A stretch of 64,000 nucleotides of DNA from Salinispora arenicola (GTDB lineage Bacteria > Actinomycetota > Actinomycetes > Mycobacteriales > Micromonosporaceae). Below, piece by piece: positions 1 to 8,882 of this stretch (position 1 is the stretch's first letter; every line of letters starts with the position of its first letter). The notes beneath the pieces were generated by a model, which was not told the origin of the DNA, did not search any database, and worked only from the letters and a program-made list of their open reading frames with translations. Both the position numbers and the translations under genes were made by a program. The stretch spans positions 682,001 through 746,000 of the forward strand of contig NZ_VFOL01000001.1 in NCBI RefSeq assembly GCF_006716065.1. The letters run 5' to 3'.

Positions 1-1
1 C

Positions 2-376
2 TCGCGCGGGTACGACCCACAACAGCCGCCGGGGCAGGGGCCACCGCAGGACCAGCCCCAGTGGGGACAGCAACCGCAGGGCGACCAACCCCAGTGGGGA
101 CAGCAGCAGCCCTACCACATGTACGGCCCACCCAGGCGCCCTGCCACGAACGTACTGGCCGTCCTCTCCCTGGTCTTCGCTTTCGTGTTCGCCCCCGCCG
201 GCATCGTGCTCGGCCACCTGGCCCAGCGGCAGCTGCGCACCAGCGGCGAGGCAGGTGGCCAACTCGCCACCTGGGGCCTGATCCTCAGCTACATCTTCAC
301 CGCGCTCGGCCTGCTCGCCTGTTGCGGATGGGTGGCCCTGGTCGCCATCGGAGGAAACGACGGCGGCACGTACTGA
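2..376 (+). CDS. DUF4190 membrane protein, 5' end cut by window
   Basis: The open frame runs from the window edge to a TGA at 374. The visible N-terminal part is rich in Gln, Pro and Gly (repeated PQWGQQ), typical of a disordered cytoplasmic tail. After MYGPPRRPATN come two hydrophobic stretches, roughly residues 55-75 and 95-115, joined by the GHLAQRQLRTSGEAGG segment that marks DUF4190. The family consists of small two-helix membrane proteins of unknown function, common in actinobacteria. A second member lies at 1454. The true start lies upstream of the window; an internal ATG at 119 would give only 85 residues. Confidence 0.85.
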   Translation, partial: SRGYDPQQPPGQGPPQDQPQWGQQPQGDQPQWGQQQPYHMYGPPRRPATNVLAVLSLVFAFVFAPAGIVLGHLAQRQLRTSGEAGGQLATWGLILSYIFTALGLLACCGWVALVAIGGNDGGTY

Positions 377-389
377 CTGCGGCGCCCAA

Positions 390-411
390 CCCGCACCCTC
401 GGGGGTGCGGG
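390..411. terminator. Hairpin between convergent genes
   Basis: Perfect 9-bp arms (CCCGCACCC / GGGTGCGGG) with a TCGG tetraloop. It lies 13 bases after the stop of the DUF4190 gene and before the convergent SDR stop, so it probably terminates both transcripts. There is no U tract, which is common in high-GC actinobacteria. Confidence 0.6.
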
Positions 412-438
412 TGCACTGTCGGCACCCGAGGGCTACGG

Positions 439-1194
439 TCAGCGAAACTGCGCCTCGCGCACGCTGTTACCGCCGTCCACCACCAGCATCTGGCCGGTGA
501 TGTAGGAAGCGGCTGGCGAGCAGAGAAAGGCGATGGCCGCCGCCGCCTCGTCCGGCGTACCTGGCCGTCCAACCGGCGTACCCAGTCCCTGTTTGATCTC
601 GGCCATCGTCGACGCGGCGGTGTGGATGGTCCCCGGGGCGACCGCATTGACAGTCACCCCGTCGGCGATCATCTCCATCGCCAGCGCCCGGGTCAGCCCG
701 ACGACGCCAGCCTTGGCCGCCGCGTACGCGGCCTCAGTCGGTAGCGCGTTGACCGGGCCGGCGGTCGCCGCCAGGCTCACGATCCGGCCCCAACCCCGTT
801 CGGCCATCCCGCCGATGAACGCGCGGCTGCACAGGAAGGCCGTGGTGAGGTTGCGGTCGATCTCACCGCGCCACTCCTCGTAGCTGAGCTGGGCTACCGG
901 CCGCAGTACCTCCGGGCTCGCCCGGCTCGCCAACCCCGCATTGTTGACCAGGACCTCCACGTCACCGAGTTGCTCGGTGACCGCGTCCGCCAACGCGCCG
1001 ACCTCGGACTCGTCGGTGAGGTCGGCGACGAATCCGGTGACCCCCAGTTCGCTGGCCCGCTCGTGGATACGACGAGTGGTGGAGACGATGGCGACCCGGG
1101 CGCCCAGGTCGGCGAGGCGACGCGCGGTCGCGTACCCGATGCCGTCCGGACTTCCGGCACCGGTCACCAGTGCCACCTTCCCGTCAAGCCGCAT
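439..1194 (-). CDS. Short-chain dehydrogenase/reductase (SDR)
   Basis: A 251-residue classical SDR, probably a 3-oxoacyl-ACP-reductase-type NAD(P)-dependent oxidoreductase. It begins [20 protein letters not shown], giving the nucleotide-binding TGxxxGIG motif, and has the NNAG motif and a YAAAK catalytic pair with an upstream Ser in SLAATAG. It ends GQMLVVDGG, the usual SDR C-terminus. The frame is open for another 87 codons upstream, but that part is Arg/Gly-rich and unlike the family, so the ATG at 1194 is chosen. The substrate cannot be told from the sequence. It is convergent with the DUF4190 gene. Confidence 0.88.
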   Translation of the reverse strand: MRLDGKVALVTGAGSPDGIGYATARRLADLGARVAIVSTTRRIHERASELGVTGFVADLTDESEVGALADAVTEQLGDVEVLVNNAGLASRASPEVLRPVAQLSYEEWRGEIDRNLTTAFLCSRAFIGGMAERGWGRIVSLAATAGPVNALPTEAAYAAAKAGVVGLTRALAMEMIADGVTVNAVAPGTIHTAASTMAEIKQGLGTPVGRPGTPDEAAAAIAFLCSPAASYITGQMLVVDGGNSVREAQFR

Positions 1195-1453
1195 GGTGAC
1201 AGGCTCCGGCAGGGACACGGGTTCGTCATACCCGATGGGGCCACCGTCCGGCGTCCGGCTACGGCGGGCCACACCGCGACGACTCGCGTCTCGTCTCGGT
1301 CGGCTACCGGCTCTCGCGTCAATCGCCATGTCAGGATCCTGCCCGGTTGTCCCGGCCCGGGCAACGCGGCACCCGGTGCTGGCTTCCCCGGGTTTGCTCC
1401 GCTGACTACCCTGACGGCTCACCAGTACCCTGATCGAGAGCAGAACAAGCGAC

Positions 1454-1999
1454 ATGAGCTATCCCTCACCGTCCAGTGGCTGGCCGGATCCAACCCGGCC
1501 ACAGGACCCATGGACCAACGACAACAACGAACAAGCGGACCCCGGGCAGCAGTTCCGTCCGCCAACGGATCCCGCCGCTGCCGCGAGCGGCCAGCCGGGC
1601 CCCGCCCAGCCCGCCGGCGATGCCCCCTACCCCCCGACGGGCCCGTACGGTGCAGTGCCGCCAACGGCCTACCCGGCCCCGTACGCGACGAGTGGCTACC
1701 CGCAGCCGGCGTACCCGGGCTACGGCTACCCGCCACGGAGAACGAACAGTTTGGCCATCGCCGCACTGGTGCTGTCGTTGGCCGGGGTCGTGACCTGCAT
1801 CACCGCGCCGGTCGGGGCGATTCTCGGCCACGTGGCCCGGAAGCAGATCCGGGAGAACGGCGAGGACGGCGAGGGAATGGCGAAGGCCGGCATCATCGTC
1901 GGCTGGATCCTGACCGGCCTAACGGTGCTGGCGACCGCCCTCTATCTGGCGGTGATCGCCTATGTTGTCGTCTCCTCCGAGCCGGGCAGCACCATCTGA
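1454..1999 (+). CDS. DUF4190 membrane protein
   Basis: A 181-residue protein with about 95 residues of Pro/Tyr/Gln/Ala-rich, presumably disordered N-terminus. Two hydrophobic helices follow (about 99-122 and 150-175), separated by [20 protein letters not shown]. That linker closely matches GHLAQRQLRTSGEAGG of the first gene in the window, so the two are paralogues. DUF4190 proteins are small membrane proteins of unknown function. It is divergent from the SDR at 439-1194. Confidence 0.87.
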   Translation: MSYPSPSSGWPDPTRPQDPWTNDNNEQADPGQQFRPPTDPAAAASGQPGPAQPAGDAPYPPTGPYGAVPPTAYPAPYATSGYPQPAYPGYGYPPRRTNSLAIAALVLSLAGVVTCITAPVGAILGHVARKQIRENGEDGEGMAKAGIIVGWILTGLTVLATALYLAVIAYVVVSSEPGSTI

Positions 2000-2022
2000 C
2001 CTGGCGTCGAACGCATTCGCGT

Positions 2023-2047
2023 GCCGCCCCGGATCGACCGGGGCGGC
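2023..2047. terminator. Strong hairpin between convergent genes
   Basis: Perfect 10-bp arms (GCCGCCCCGG / CCGGGGCGGC) around ATCGA. It sits 24 bases past the DUF4190 stop, ahead of the convergent lyase stop. The next 60 bases carry an imperfect repeat of a unit like CCGTTACCGCGCCG. Confidence 0.65.
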
Positions 2048-2103
2048 TGACGGCCTTTCCGTTACCGCGCCGTCGGGCCCGTTACCGCGCCGACGGCCTT
2101 CCG

Positions 2104-3060
2104 CTACTGCGCCGGCGGGGTGAAGGAGGAGGTACGCGTCATCCCGGCCGCTCGGCCCTTCGCCGCGATCACCAGCGCCATCTTGCGCGATGCCTCGTCG
2201 ATCATCTCGTCACCGAGCATCACCGCGCCGAGTTTGCCCCCCGCCTCCGAGGTGCAGTGCTGGTACGCGTCGAGAATCAGCTCGGCGTGGTCGTAGTCGC
2301 CCTGGGCCGGCGAATAGACCTCGTTGGCGGCGTCGAGCTGGCCCGGATGCAGTACCCACTTCCCATCGAAGCCGAGCGCGGCCGACCGCTTGGCCACCTC
2401 GCGGAAGCCGTCGACGTCCCGAATCTGGAGGAACGGGCCATCGATCGCCTGCTTGTCGTGCATCCGGGCGGCCATCAGGATGCGCATCAGGATGTAGTGG
2501 TACGGATCCCCTGGGTAGTCCGGAATCAGCGCCCCGACCACCAGTGACCTCATGTTGATCGACGCCATGAAGTCGGCGGGGCCGAAGATGATGGCCTCCA
2601 CCCGGGGCGACGCCGCGGCGATCGCGTCAACGTTGACCAGGCCGGCCGCGTTCTCGATCTGCGCCTCGACGCCGATCCGCCCCACCTCCAGGCCCAGCGT
2701 CTTCTCCACCTGGGTGAGGGTGAGGTCCAGCCACTGCACCTGACCTGCGTCCTGCACCTTCGGCAGCATGATGCAGTCCAGGTTGGCGCCGGCGCCCTCG
2801 ACAACCTCGATGACGTCCCGGTAGGTCCACGGCGTCGTCAGGTCGTTGACCCGGACCACGCGAGTCTTTCCGGCCCAGTCGCCCTCGTTGAGGGCAGCGA
2901 CGATGTTCTTGCGCGCATCCGGCTTCGCGAGCGGGGCGACCGCGTCCTCCAGGTCGAGGAAGACCTGGTCGGCGGGGAGACCCTGCGCCTTACCCAGCAT
3001 CTTGACGCTGGAACCGGGTACCGCCAGGCAAGACCGGCGGGGGCGACCGACTGCGGCCAT
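2104..3060 (-). CDS. HpcH/HpaI CoA-ester lyase, malyl-CoA-lyase-like
   Basis: A 318-residue member of the citrate-lyase beta/malyl-CoA lyase family (TIM-barrel, Mg-dependent C-C lyase acting on CoA thioesters). Visible landmarks are FLDLEDAVAP near residue 34, VRVND near 68, IMLPKV near 97, EAQIENAAGLVN near 132, IIFGPADF near 157 and KWVLHPGQ near 234. The length and these motifs fit the L-malyl-CoA/beta-methylmalyl-CoA lyase (Mcl1) branch of the ethylmalonyl-CoA pathway, but no other gene of that pathway is adjacent, so the substrate is inferred. Start ATG at 3060. Confidence 0.85.
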   Translation of the reverse strand: MAAVGRPRRSCLAVPGSSVKMLGKAQGLPADQVFLDLEDAVAPLAKPDARKNIVAALNEGDWAGKTRVVRVNDLTTPWTYRDVIEVVEGAGANLDCIMLPKVQDAGQVQWLDLTLTQVEKTLGLEVGRIGVEAQIENAAGLVNVDAIAAASPRVEAIIFGPADFMASINMRSLVVGALIPDYPGDPYHYILMRILMAARMHDKQAIDGPFLQIRDVDGFREVAKRSAALGFDGKWVLHPGQLDAANEVYSPAQGDYDHAELILDAYQHCTSEAGGKLGAVMLGDEMIDEASRKMALVIAAKGRAAGMTRTSSFTPPAQ

Positions 3061-3188
3061 GGATGCGCTCCTTCCAGGTCCGGCGGGCAGGCCGGTGCCA
3101 TCTGAACGGGTGAAATCACGCGGACTGACGGTCCCGAGGGCGACTTATCGATCCCTCAGGCATCGTGACGCTACGGTAACCTCGTGCC

Positions 3189-4076
3189 GTGACTGGGGTG
3201 AACGGACCTGTGGAAGATCTCACTGAGCGCCGGGTTGTGGTGGTAACCGGGGCCAGCTCCGGCATCGGCCTCGCAGCCGCCATTGACCTGGCCTACCGTG
3301 GCGACCAGGTGGTACTCGTCGGACGCGATTCGGCCCGGCTCCAGTCCGCCGCTGGACAGGTCCGCGAGGCGACCGGGGAGCGGCCGGAGCTGTTCCGCGC
3401 GGATTTCGCCGTCCTCGATGACGTCCGATCCCTGGCGGAGCGGCTGCGCACCGCCTACGACCGGATCGGCGTGCTCGCCAACAACGCGGGAACAATCGCA
3501 CTCCACCCGACAACCACTGTGGATGGTTACGAACTGTCGGTCCAAGCCAACCACCTCGCGCCGTTCCTGTTGACCAACCTCCTGCGGGACCGGCTCGGCC
3601 GGGTCGTCGTGACCGCGTCCGCCGCCCACCGCAGCGGGCTGCTCAGCCCCAACGATCTCAACCAGACGCTGCACCGCTTCCGCCCGATGAGCGCATACAG
3701 CGCCAGCAAACGGGCGAACATCCTGTTCACCGTCGAAGCAGCTCGGCGCTGGCCGGACCTACCGACATACTGTTTTCACCCGGGCCTCGTTCGGACCCGG
3801 TTCGCCAGCGACAGCCGGCTGATGACGTTCGCCATGCGCCTGTTGCCGGCCCGCAGCCCCGCGAAGGGGGCCGAAACCCTGGTCTGGCTCGCCAACCAGG
3901 CTCCGGAACGGCTACGCAGTGGCGGCTATTACCAGGACCGGCGGCTCCGCCACCCGCATGCGACGGCAACCGACCCGCAGCTGGCCGCTCAGCTCTGGAC
4001 AGCCAGCGCGAAGGCCGTCGGCATCGACAGCAGTCACGGTCCCGACCTGCCGTCAGGTGTCCGTGACGGGGACTGA
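3189..4076 (+). CDS. SDR family oxidoreductase, retinol-dehydrogenase-like
   Basis: A 295-residue SDR. VVVVTGASSGIGLA near residue 17 is the dinucleotide motif, NNAG near 98, VTASAAHRSG contains the catalytic Ser, and YSASKRAN supplies the Tyr-Lys pair. The C-terminal part (FHPGLVRTRF and the region around GGYYQD) resembles the retinol-dehydrogenase/WW-oxidoreductase-like subgroup. Starts at GTG 3189; a second in-frame GTG lies 4 codons on. The substrate is unknown. It is divergent from the lyase gene. Confidence 0.85.
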   Translation: MTGVNGPVEDLTERRVVVVTGASSGIGLAAAIDLAYRGDQVVLVGRDSARLQSAAGQVREATGERPELFRADFAVLDDVRSLAERLRTAYDRIGVLANNAGTIALHPTTTVDGYELSVQANHLAPFLLTNLLRDRLGRVVVTASAAHRSGLLSPNDLNQTLHRFRPMSAYSASKRANILFTVEAARRWPDLPTYCFHPGLVRTRFASDSRLMTFAMRLLPARSPAKGAETLVWLANQAPERLRSGGYYQDRRLRHPHATATDPQLAAQLWTASAKAVGIDSSHGPDLPSGVRDGD

Positions 4077-4160
4077 CCGAGTCGGCGGGACGGAACGAGT
4101 CGGCGGGACGGAGCGATGACGTGGCGGAACGGCTCGCCCATTACCGCTGCGACTGGCCCG

Positions 4161-5129
4161 CTAACGCTGCGACGGGTCTGCGTCGGCGGGCACGGTGGGC
4201 GGGACGGACCGGATGCGGCGGTTCCGCGCGCTGGTGTGGACCACCACCGCAACACCCACCAGGAGCAGCGCCAGACCCGGCAAGGCCAACGGTTGCGGCA
4301 GCTGACCCAGCCAGAGCCAGCCGATCAGGGCCGCGCCCGGCGCCTCCAACAGAATCAGCATGCTGACGGTGGTGGCCGAGACCCGTCGCAGCGCGTAGGT
4401 GAACATCGAATGACCCAGCAGTTGGGCACCGGCCACCAGGGCGAACACCGCGAGCCAGGTGCGGGTGTCGAAGCCGGACAGCGGCACCCCACCGACCCAG
4501 CAGACCCCGAGCAGAAGCAGGGCGCACACCCCGTAACAAACGGTGGTGTAGGTGGTGGTGCTGACCGTGCGGCGGGCCCGCTCACCCAGGGCCGTGTAGA
4601 CCGCGGCGAACATGCCACCGATCATCGCAAGCAGGTCACCAAGGAACGCCGGCCTGGACGCCGCGAAGTCGGCCCCGGTTGCCAGTACCGCGCCGACGAC
4701 GGCCACGCCGACACCGACCCACACCGCCCTCGGCAGCCGCCGGCCCTGAGCCTGGGCGATCAAACCCTGCCAAACGGGTTGGGTGGCAACCAGCGCGGTG
4801 GCCGCCGCCACAGTGGTGAGCTTGGCGCTCGGCATCCAGGTGGCGAAGTGCGCGGCAAGCGCGACACCGGAAAAGACGCAGTACCAGCCGGCACGACGTC
4901 CGGCCGGTGCCACCAACGCCCGCAACTCCGCCCGCCGCCGTACCAGGGCGGCCGGGCCGAGCACCGCGGCCGAGAGCAGATTGCGCCAGAAGGCGATCGC
5001 CAGGGCTGGTGCGGCGGCGAAGGCGACCAGCGGCGCGGAGGACGAAACGGCGAGCACGGCGAGGGCGAGCGCACCGACTGTCAGTGGCTCCGGCGGCAGC
5101 CGGCGTGGCAGGGTGGGCACGGAGAGCAA
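4161..5129 (-). CDS. EamA/DMT-family transporter
   Basis: A 322-residue integral membrane protein with about ten hydrophobic segments arranged as two EamA repeats. The first repeat has the typical FWRNLLSA segment after helix 2; the second includes TTTYTTVCYG and LEAPGAALIGWLWLGQ. The family exports or imports amino acids, nucleosides and similar metabolites; the substrate is not predictable. The first possible start is TTG at 5129; a GTG at 5120 is equally plausible because neither has a clear ribosome site. Confidence 0.85.
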   Translation of the reverse strand: MLSVPTLPRRLPPEPLTVGALALAVLAVSSSAPLVAFAAAPALAIAFWRNLLSAAVLGPAALVRRRAELRALVAPAGRRAGWYCVFSGVALAAHFATWMPSAKLTTVAAATALVATQPVWQGLIAQAQGRRLPRAVWVGVGVAVVGAVLATGADFAASRPAFLGDLLAMIGGMFAAVYTALGERARRTVSTTTYTTVCYGVCALLLLGVCWVGGVPLSGFDTRTWLAVFALVAGAQLLGHSMFTYALRRVSATTVSMLILLEAPGAALIGWLWLGQLPQPLALPGLALLLVGVAVVVHTSARNRRIRSVPPTVPADADPSQR

Positions 5130-5309
5130 TAGTCACACGATTCACGAACTGTCCGCGTTCCTGGGGCAGTTGCCGATCCATCCGCCACCGACGTACCCGA
5201 CCCGATCCGTCCGGAACCGAGGTACCCGACTGATGGGTCGGCGTCCATCGGCCGCACCGAAGCCTGCTCCCGGTGGCCCGAAACCCGGTCGACCCGCCGG
5301 TTGTCGGTG

Positions 5310-5819
5310 TCAGCGTCGGCGGACGCGGTGCAGTCGGAAGGGTTTCCGGGTGACCCGGACCACCGTCGCCCCACGCGGTGGCTCGGCCAACGAAGCGGTG
5401 GGCAGCGTCGAGCCGACGAGCGGTTCACCGACGGGGACCAGACGGTTGAGCGCGCAACCCGCCGTCGCCCACCGGGCCACGAGTTCGGCGGCCGAACCGG
5501 GCGCGTTCAGCCGCTTCGCGGCGATCAACGGCGCACTGGTCGCCCAGTGTTCACTGTCGGGCATCAACCGGGTCACGTCCGCGGGCCAGGTAACGATCCG
5601 GCCGCCGTGGTCACCCCGGAGAGTGACCTCCGCCCGCGTCGCGTCGGCGAGCCCGGGAGCGGACTGCTCGCCCGGCCCGCTGACCACGAAGAGCGCCCCC
5701 TCCAGGGGCACACACCAGAGGGCCGACACCGGGCCGTCCGCTACGCCCACCCAGGCGACGACCGCCTTCTTCATCGCCTCGTCGACCAGAGGGTTGCTGC
5801 GTCGTGCCGCGTCACTCAC
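5310..5819 (-). CDS. Conserved hypothetical protein, possible split-barrel fold
   Basis: A 169-residue soluble protein of unrecognised family. Its first half (KKAVVAWVGV, ALWCVPLEGALFVVSGPGEQ, AEVTLRGDHGGRIVTW) alternates hydrophobic strands in a way that recalls FMN-binding split-barrel proteins, but no diagnostic motif is present. The GTG at 5819 is preceded by GGGAGG at 8-base spacing, which favours it over the upstream GTG at 5837. It lies downstream of, and on the same strand as, phzF. Confidence 0.6.
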   Translation of the reverse strand: MSDAARRSNPLVDEAMKKAVVAWVGVADGPVSALWCVPLEGALFVVSGPGEQSAPGLADATRAEVTLRGDHGGRIVTWPADVTRLMPDSEHWATSAPLIAAKRLNAPGSAAELVARWATAGCALNRLVPVGEPLVGSTLPTASLAEPPRGATVVRVTRKPFRLHRVRRR

Positions 5820-5917
5820 TCCCGCATCCTCCCGCACCTGTCACAGGTGTGCACCCGCGGTCGCGGGTCGACAAGCCGTTTCACTCCCACGTCGAACACG
5901 AATCTCCCGCACCCGGC

Positions 5918-6787
5918 TCAACCGACGAACGGCGGGATCAGAATCTCGCCGCGGGCAACCGGCATCACCTGGCCGGCGACGGTAGCGCCGAGGGCGGTGC
6001 CGCCGGCCGCGGCTACCGTGCAGGCCAGCGACGACGGCCGGTTGACCTCGCTGCCCTGACGGACGGCGTAACTCGAGCGGCCCGTACCGGGGAGCAGACC
6101 GCTGGCGACGAGCCACACCCCCAGGCCCAGGGCAGCCGATCCGGTCGCCGGATCCTCCGGCACACCGAGCCCGGGGACGAAGACCCGGGTATGCGCGCGG
6201 TGAGATTCGGCGTCCCAGGAGAAGACAGCGACGTGCTCCACCCCGTACCGCTGCGCTGCCACCGTGTTCAGCTGGGCGCGCGACACCGCGTCCGGCCGCA
6301 CCGGCAGGTACGGAAACTCCAGGCCGCAGCCGGCGACCCGGGGCGCCGGTCCCTCATGGTCGGCATCGGTGAGTCCGGCCATCTCCAGCAGCGGCCCCGG
6401 ATCCAGCTCCGGGCCGAGAGTCGGTGTGCCACCGGTAAGCGTCGCGCTGGTCGCGGTCACCTCGATCGGCAGCACACCGGCGCCGCACTCCTGCCGCACC
6501 TGGCCGGCACCGAAGAGATTGCGTCGGATGGCGGTGACCGCCGCGCCGACGCTCGGGTGACCGGCGAACGGCAACTCGTCCACAGGTGTGAAGATCCGCG
6601 CTCGGTAGGTAGCACCGGCCCGGGTGGGTGGGAGCACGAAGACCGTCTCGGACAGGTTGAACTCGAGCGCGAGTGCCTGCATCTGCTCCGTGGCCAATCC
6701 GTCCGCACCGAACACCACCGCCAGCGGGTTACCGGCGAAGGGGCGGTCGGTGAACACATCCACGATCTCGTACGCCAGGGTCGACAT
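5918..6787 (-). CDS. PhzF-family isomerase/epimerase
   Basis: A 289-residue PhzF-family protein. The N-terminus YEIVDVFTDRPFAGNPLAVV is the family signature, with FNLSETVFVLPP near residue 48 supplying the catalytic Glu region and FTPVDELPFAGHPSVGAA near 75. The second lobe has the matching GVPEDPATGSAALGLG. PhzF enzymes are cofactor-free isomerases shaped like diaminopimelate epimerase; most homologues outside phenazine clusters act on unknown small molecules. No phenazine genes are nearby. Start MSTLAYEIVD; eleven upstream codons are in frame but off the family pattern. Confidence 0.9.
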   Translation of the reverse strand: MSTLAYEIVDVFTDRPFAGNPLAVVFGADGLATEQMQALALEFNLSETVFVLPPTRAGATYRARIFTPVDELPFAGHPSVGAAVTAIRRNLFGAGQVRQECGAGVLPIEVTATSATLTGGTPTLGPELDPGPLLEMAGLTDADHEGPAPRVAGCGLEFPYLPVRPDAVSRAQLNTVAAQRYGVEHVAVFSWDAESHRAHTRVFVPGLGVPEDPATGSAALGLGVWLVASGLLPGTGRSSYAVRQGSEVNRPSSLACTVAAAGGTALGATVAGQVMPVARGEILIPPFVG

Positions 6788-6820
6788 GCTGATAGACAGT
6801 AGGCGCTTAGGCTGGATCAC

Positions 6821-8104
6821 GTGAGTACGCCGACCCGGGTCTACATCGCCCGGCTCGCCGGCGTCGCCGTCTACGACCCCAACGGTGACCAGGTGGGCCG
6901 CGTACGCGACGCGGTGGCTCGGCTACGAGCCACGAAGCACCCGCCGGAAGTAGTCGGCCTGGTCGCCGAGATGCCCATGCGTCGACGGATCTTCCTGTCG
7001 ATCAACCGGATCACCTCGATCGACCCGGACGCGGTGGTTCTCGGCACCGGCACCCTCAACCTGCGCCGTTTCGAGAAACGCCCCAACGAACTGCTCGTCC
7101 TCCAGGAACTGCTCGACCGACGGGTCCAGATCCACCCAGAAGGGTCGGCCGGCATCGTGGTGGACGTCGCAATGGAGGCAGGTCGCGACGAGTGGACGCT
7201 GACCCGGGTGGCGGTCCGCGAGCACACCGGCCGGCTCGCCCGCCGCGGCAACCTGCGTCAGATCGAGTGGGATCGGGTCCGCGGGTTGAGCGGAATCGCC
7301 GACAGCCGGGGTACCGCCAACCTGCTGGCGGTACTCGACGAGCTGCGCCCCGCGGACCTGGCGAACGCCCTCCAGGACCTCCCCGACGAGCGCCGCAACG
7401 AGGTCGCTGCCGCGCTGGACGACGAACGGCTGGCCAACGTACTCAGCGAGCTACCAGAGCATGATCAGGTGGAGATCCTGACCGCGTTGGGCCGGGAGCG
7501 GGCCGCTGACGTGCTGGAGCAGATGGATCCGGACGACGCCGCCGATCTGCTGGGCGCGCTGCCGCCACCGGAGCAGGATGTCCTGCTCGACCTGATGGAG
7601 CCGGACGAGGCCGACCCGGTGCGACAGCTGCTCAAGTACACGCCGGGTACGGCCGGCTCGGTGATGACCTCCGAGCCGGTGATCCTGCCCCCGGATGCCA
7701 CGGTCGCCGAGGCACTGGCCCGGGTACGCGAGCCCCAGCTCTCGCCCGCAGTGGCCGCCCAGGTTTTCGTCACTCGGCCGCCGATGACCACACCGACCGG
7801 TCGCTACCTCGGGATGGTGCACTTCCAACGGCTGCTGCGGGAGCCACCCGCCGACCTGTTGGGCGGGGTAGTGGTCAACGACATCGACCCGCTGCGGCCG
7901 GTCACACCGCTGCCTGAGATCACCCGTCGCATGGCCACCTACGACCTGGTGGCCATGCCGGTGATCGACCGCAGCAACCGGTTGGTGGGCGCGGTCACCG
8001 TCGACGACGTGCTGGACCACCTGTTGCCTCGGGACTGGCGCGACCGGGACGCTGTGCCGTCGGCCACGGTCCCCGCCGAAGCTCCGGACGGTGCGGATGG
8101 TTGA
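6821..8104 (+). CDS. PRC-barrel/MgtE-N/CBS domain protein
   Basis: A 427-residue soluble protein. Residues 1-130 look like a PRC-barrel-like region (VAVYDPNGDQVGRVRDAV). Residues 165-275 are an MgtE intracellular N domain with the repeated DERxANVLSELP and DPDDAADLLGALPP helices. Residues 285-415 are a CBS pair (MTSEPVILPPDATVAEAL and DLVAMPVIDRSNRLVGAVTVDDVLDHLLP). The MgtE transport helices are absent, so it is a sensor-like half of a Mg2+ channel. It overlaps the DUF1003 gene by 14 bases. M. tuberculosis Rv1232c has the same architecture and neighbourhood. Confidence 0.88.
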   Translation: MSTPTRVYIARLAGVAVYDPNGDQVGRVRDAVARLRATKHPPEVVGLVAEMPMRRRIFLSINRITSIDPDAVVLGTGTLNLRRFEKRPNELLVLQELLDRRVQIHPEGSAGIVVDVAMEAGRDEWTLTRVAVREHTGRLARRGNLRQIEWDRVRGLSGIADSRGTANLLAVLDELRPADLANALQDLPDERRNEVAAALDDERLANVLSELPEHDQVEILTALGRERAADVLEQMDPDDAADLLGALPPPEQDVLLDLMEPDEADPVRQLLKYTPGTAGSVMTSEPVILPPDATVAEALARVREPQLSPAVAAQVFVTRPPMTTPTGRYLGMVHFQRLLREPPADLLGGVVVNDIDPLRPVTPLPEITRRMATYDLVAMPVIDRSNRLVGAVTVDDVLDHLLPRDWRDRDAVPSATVPAEAPDGADG

Positions 8105-8702
8105 GCGGCGGCGGGCGGAGCGGCTGGACCAGCCACGCGAGGTCCGGAGAGTCCAGCTGCCCCGGTTCGACCCGGAGGCATTCGGCCGGTGGTCGGAGGC
8201 GATCGCCCGGGGGATGGGCACCGCCCACTTCATCGTCTACATGACGGTGGTCATCACCACCTGGTTCATCTGGAACACGCTCGCGCCCGCGCACCTACGG
8301 TTCGACCCGTACACCTTTACGTTCCTGACCCTGATGTTGTCGTTGCAGGCCAGCTATGCGGCACCGCTGATTCTGCTCGCGCAGAACCGCCAGGCTGACC
8401 GCGACCGGCTGGCGCTGGAGGAGGACCGGCGCCGGGCGACCGCGCAGAAGGCCGACACCGAGTACCTGGCCCGGGAGATCGCGGCGCTCCGCCACGCGAT
8501 GGGCGAGGTCGCCACCCGCGACTTCCTCCGCTCGGAGCTGGCCCGGCTTGCCGAGGAACTCGACGACGCCGCCCAGCGCAGGTTACGCCTGCAACAGCGG
8601 GACGCGGGATGGCCGGCCGGTGGGGCCGGGCTCGACGAGCCCCGAGACGAGTCGGACACCGGCCCTGCCAGCGAGGGCCGCCCACGGCCCGGAAGCCGTT
8701 GA
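8091..8702 (+). CDS. DUF1003 membrane protein
   Basis: A 203-residue DUF1003 protein: two transmembrane helices (about 43-62 and 74-95) around FDPYTFTFLTLMLSLQASYAAPLILLAQNRQ, the family signature, then a charged coiled-coil-like segment from about residue 100. Starts at GTG 8091 or ATG 8097, both inside the previous gene, so translation is probably coupled. The function of DUF1003 is unknown. Pairing with an MgtE-N/CBS protein suggests a two-part Mg2+-related membrane system, which is inference. Confidence 0.88.
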   Translation: MRMVERRRAERLDQPREVRRVQLPRFDPEAFGRWSEAIARGMGTAHFIVYMTVVITTWFIWNTLAPAHLRFDPYTFTFLTLMLSLQASYAAPLILLAQNRQADRDRLALEEDRRRATAQKADTEYLAREIAALRHAMGEVATRDFLRSELARLAEELDDAAQRRLRLQQRDAGWPAGGAGLDEPRDESDTGPASEGRPRPGSR

Positions 8703-8882
8703 CCGCCGCCCTGCCCCAGGGGCACCCGGAAACCGTCGACCGCCGCCCTGATCTGGGCATCAGCCGCGCGCGACGGTGGTCGGGGACCTCCCGCCCGCGG
8801 CGGAACCCGTTCACTGATCGACTCGCTCACACCGCTGCCGCCCCGGACGGTGACGGGTCGTCGCCGACGTAGCATTGCTGTC

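Noticed and set aside
2041..2110. Tandem repeat array with function near the lyase stop
   Set aside because: Only about three imperfect copies of a short GC-rich unit; more likely drift next to the terminator.
970..2547. Long plus-strand frame across the SDR, DUF4190 and lyase genes
   Set aside because: It overlaps three well-supported genes and shows no domain; it is a composition artefact.
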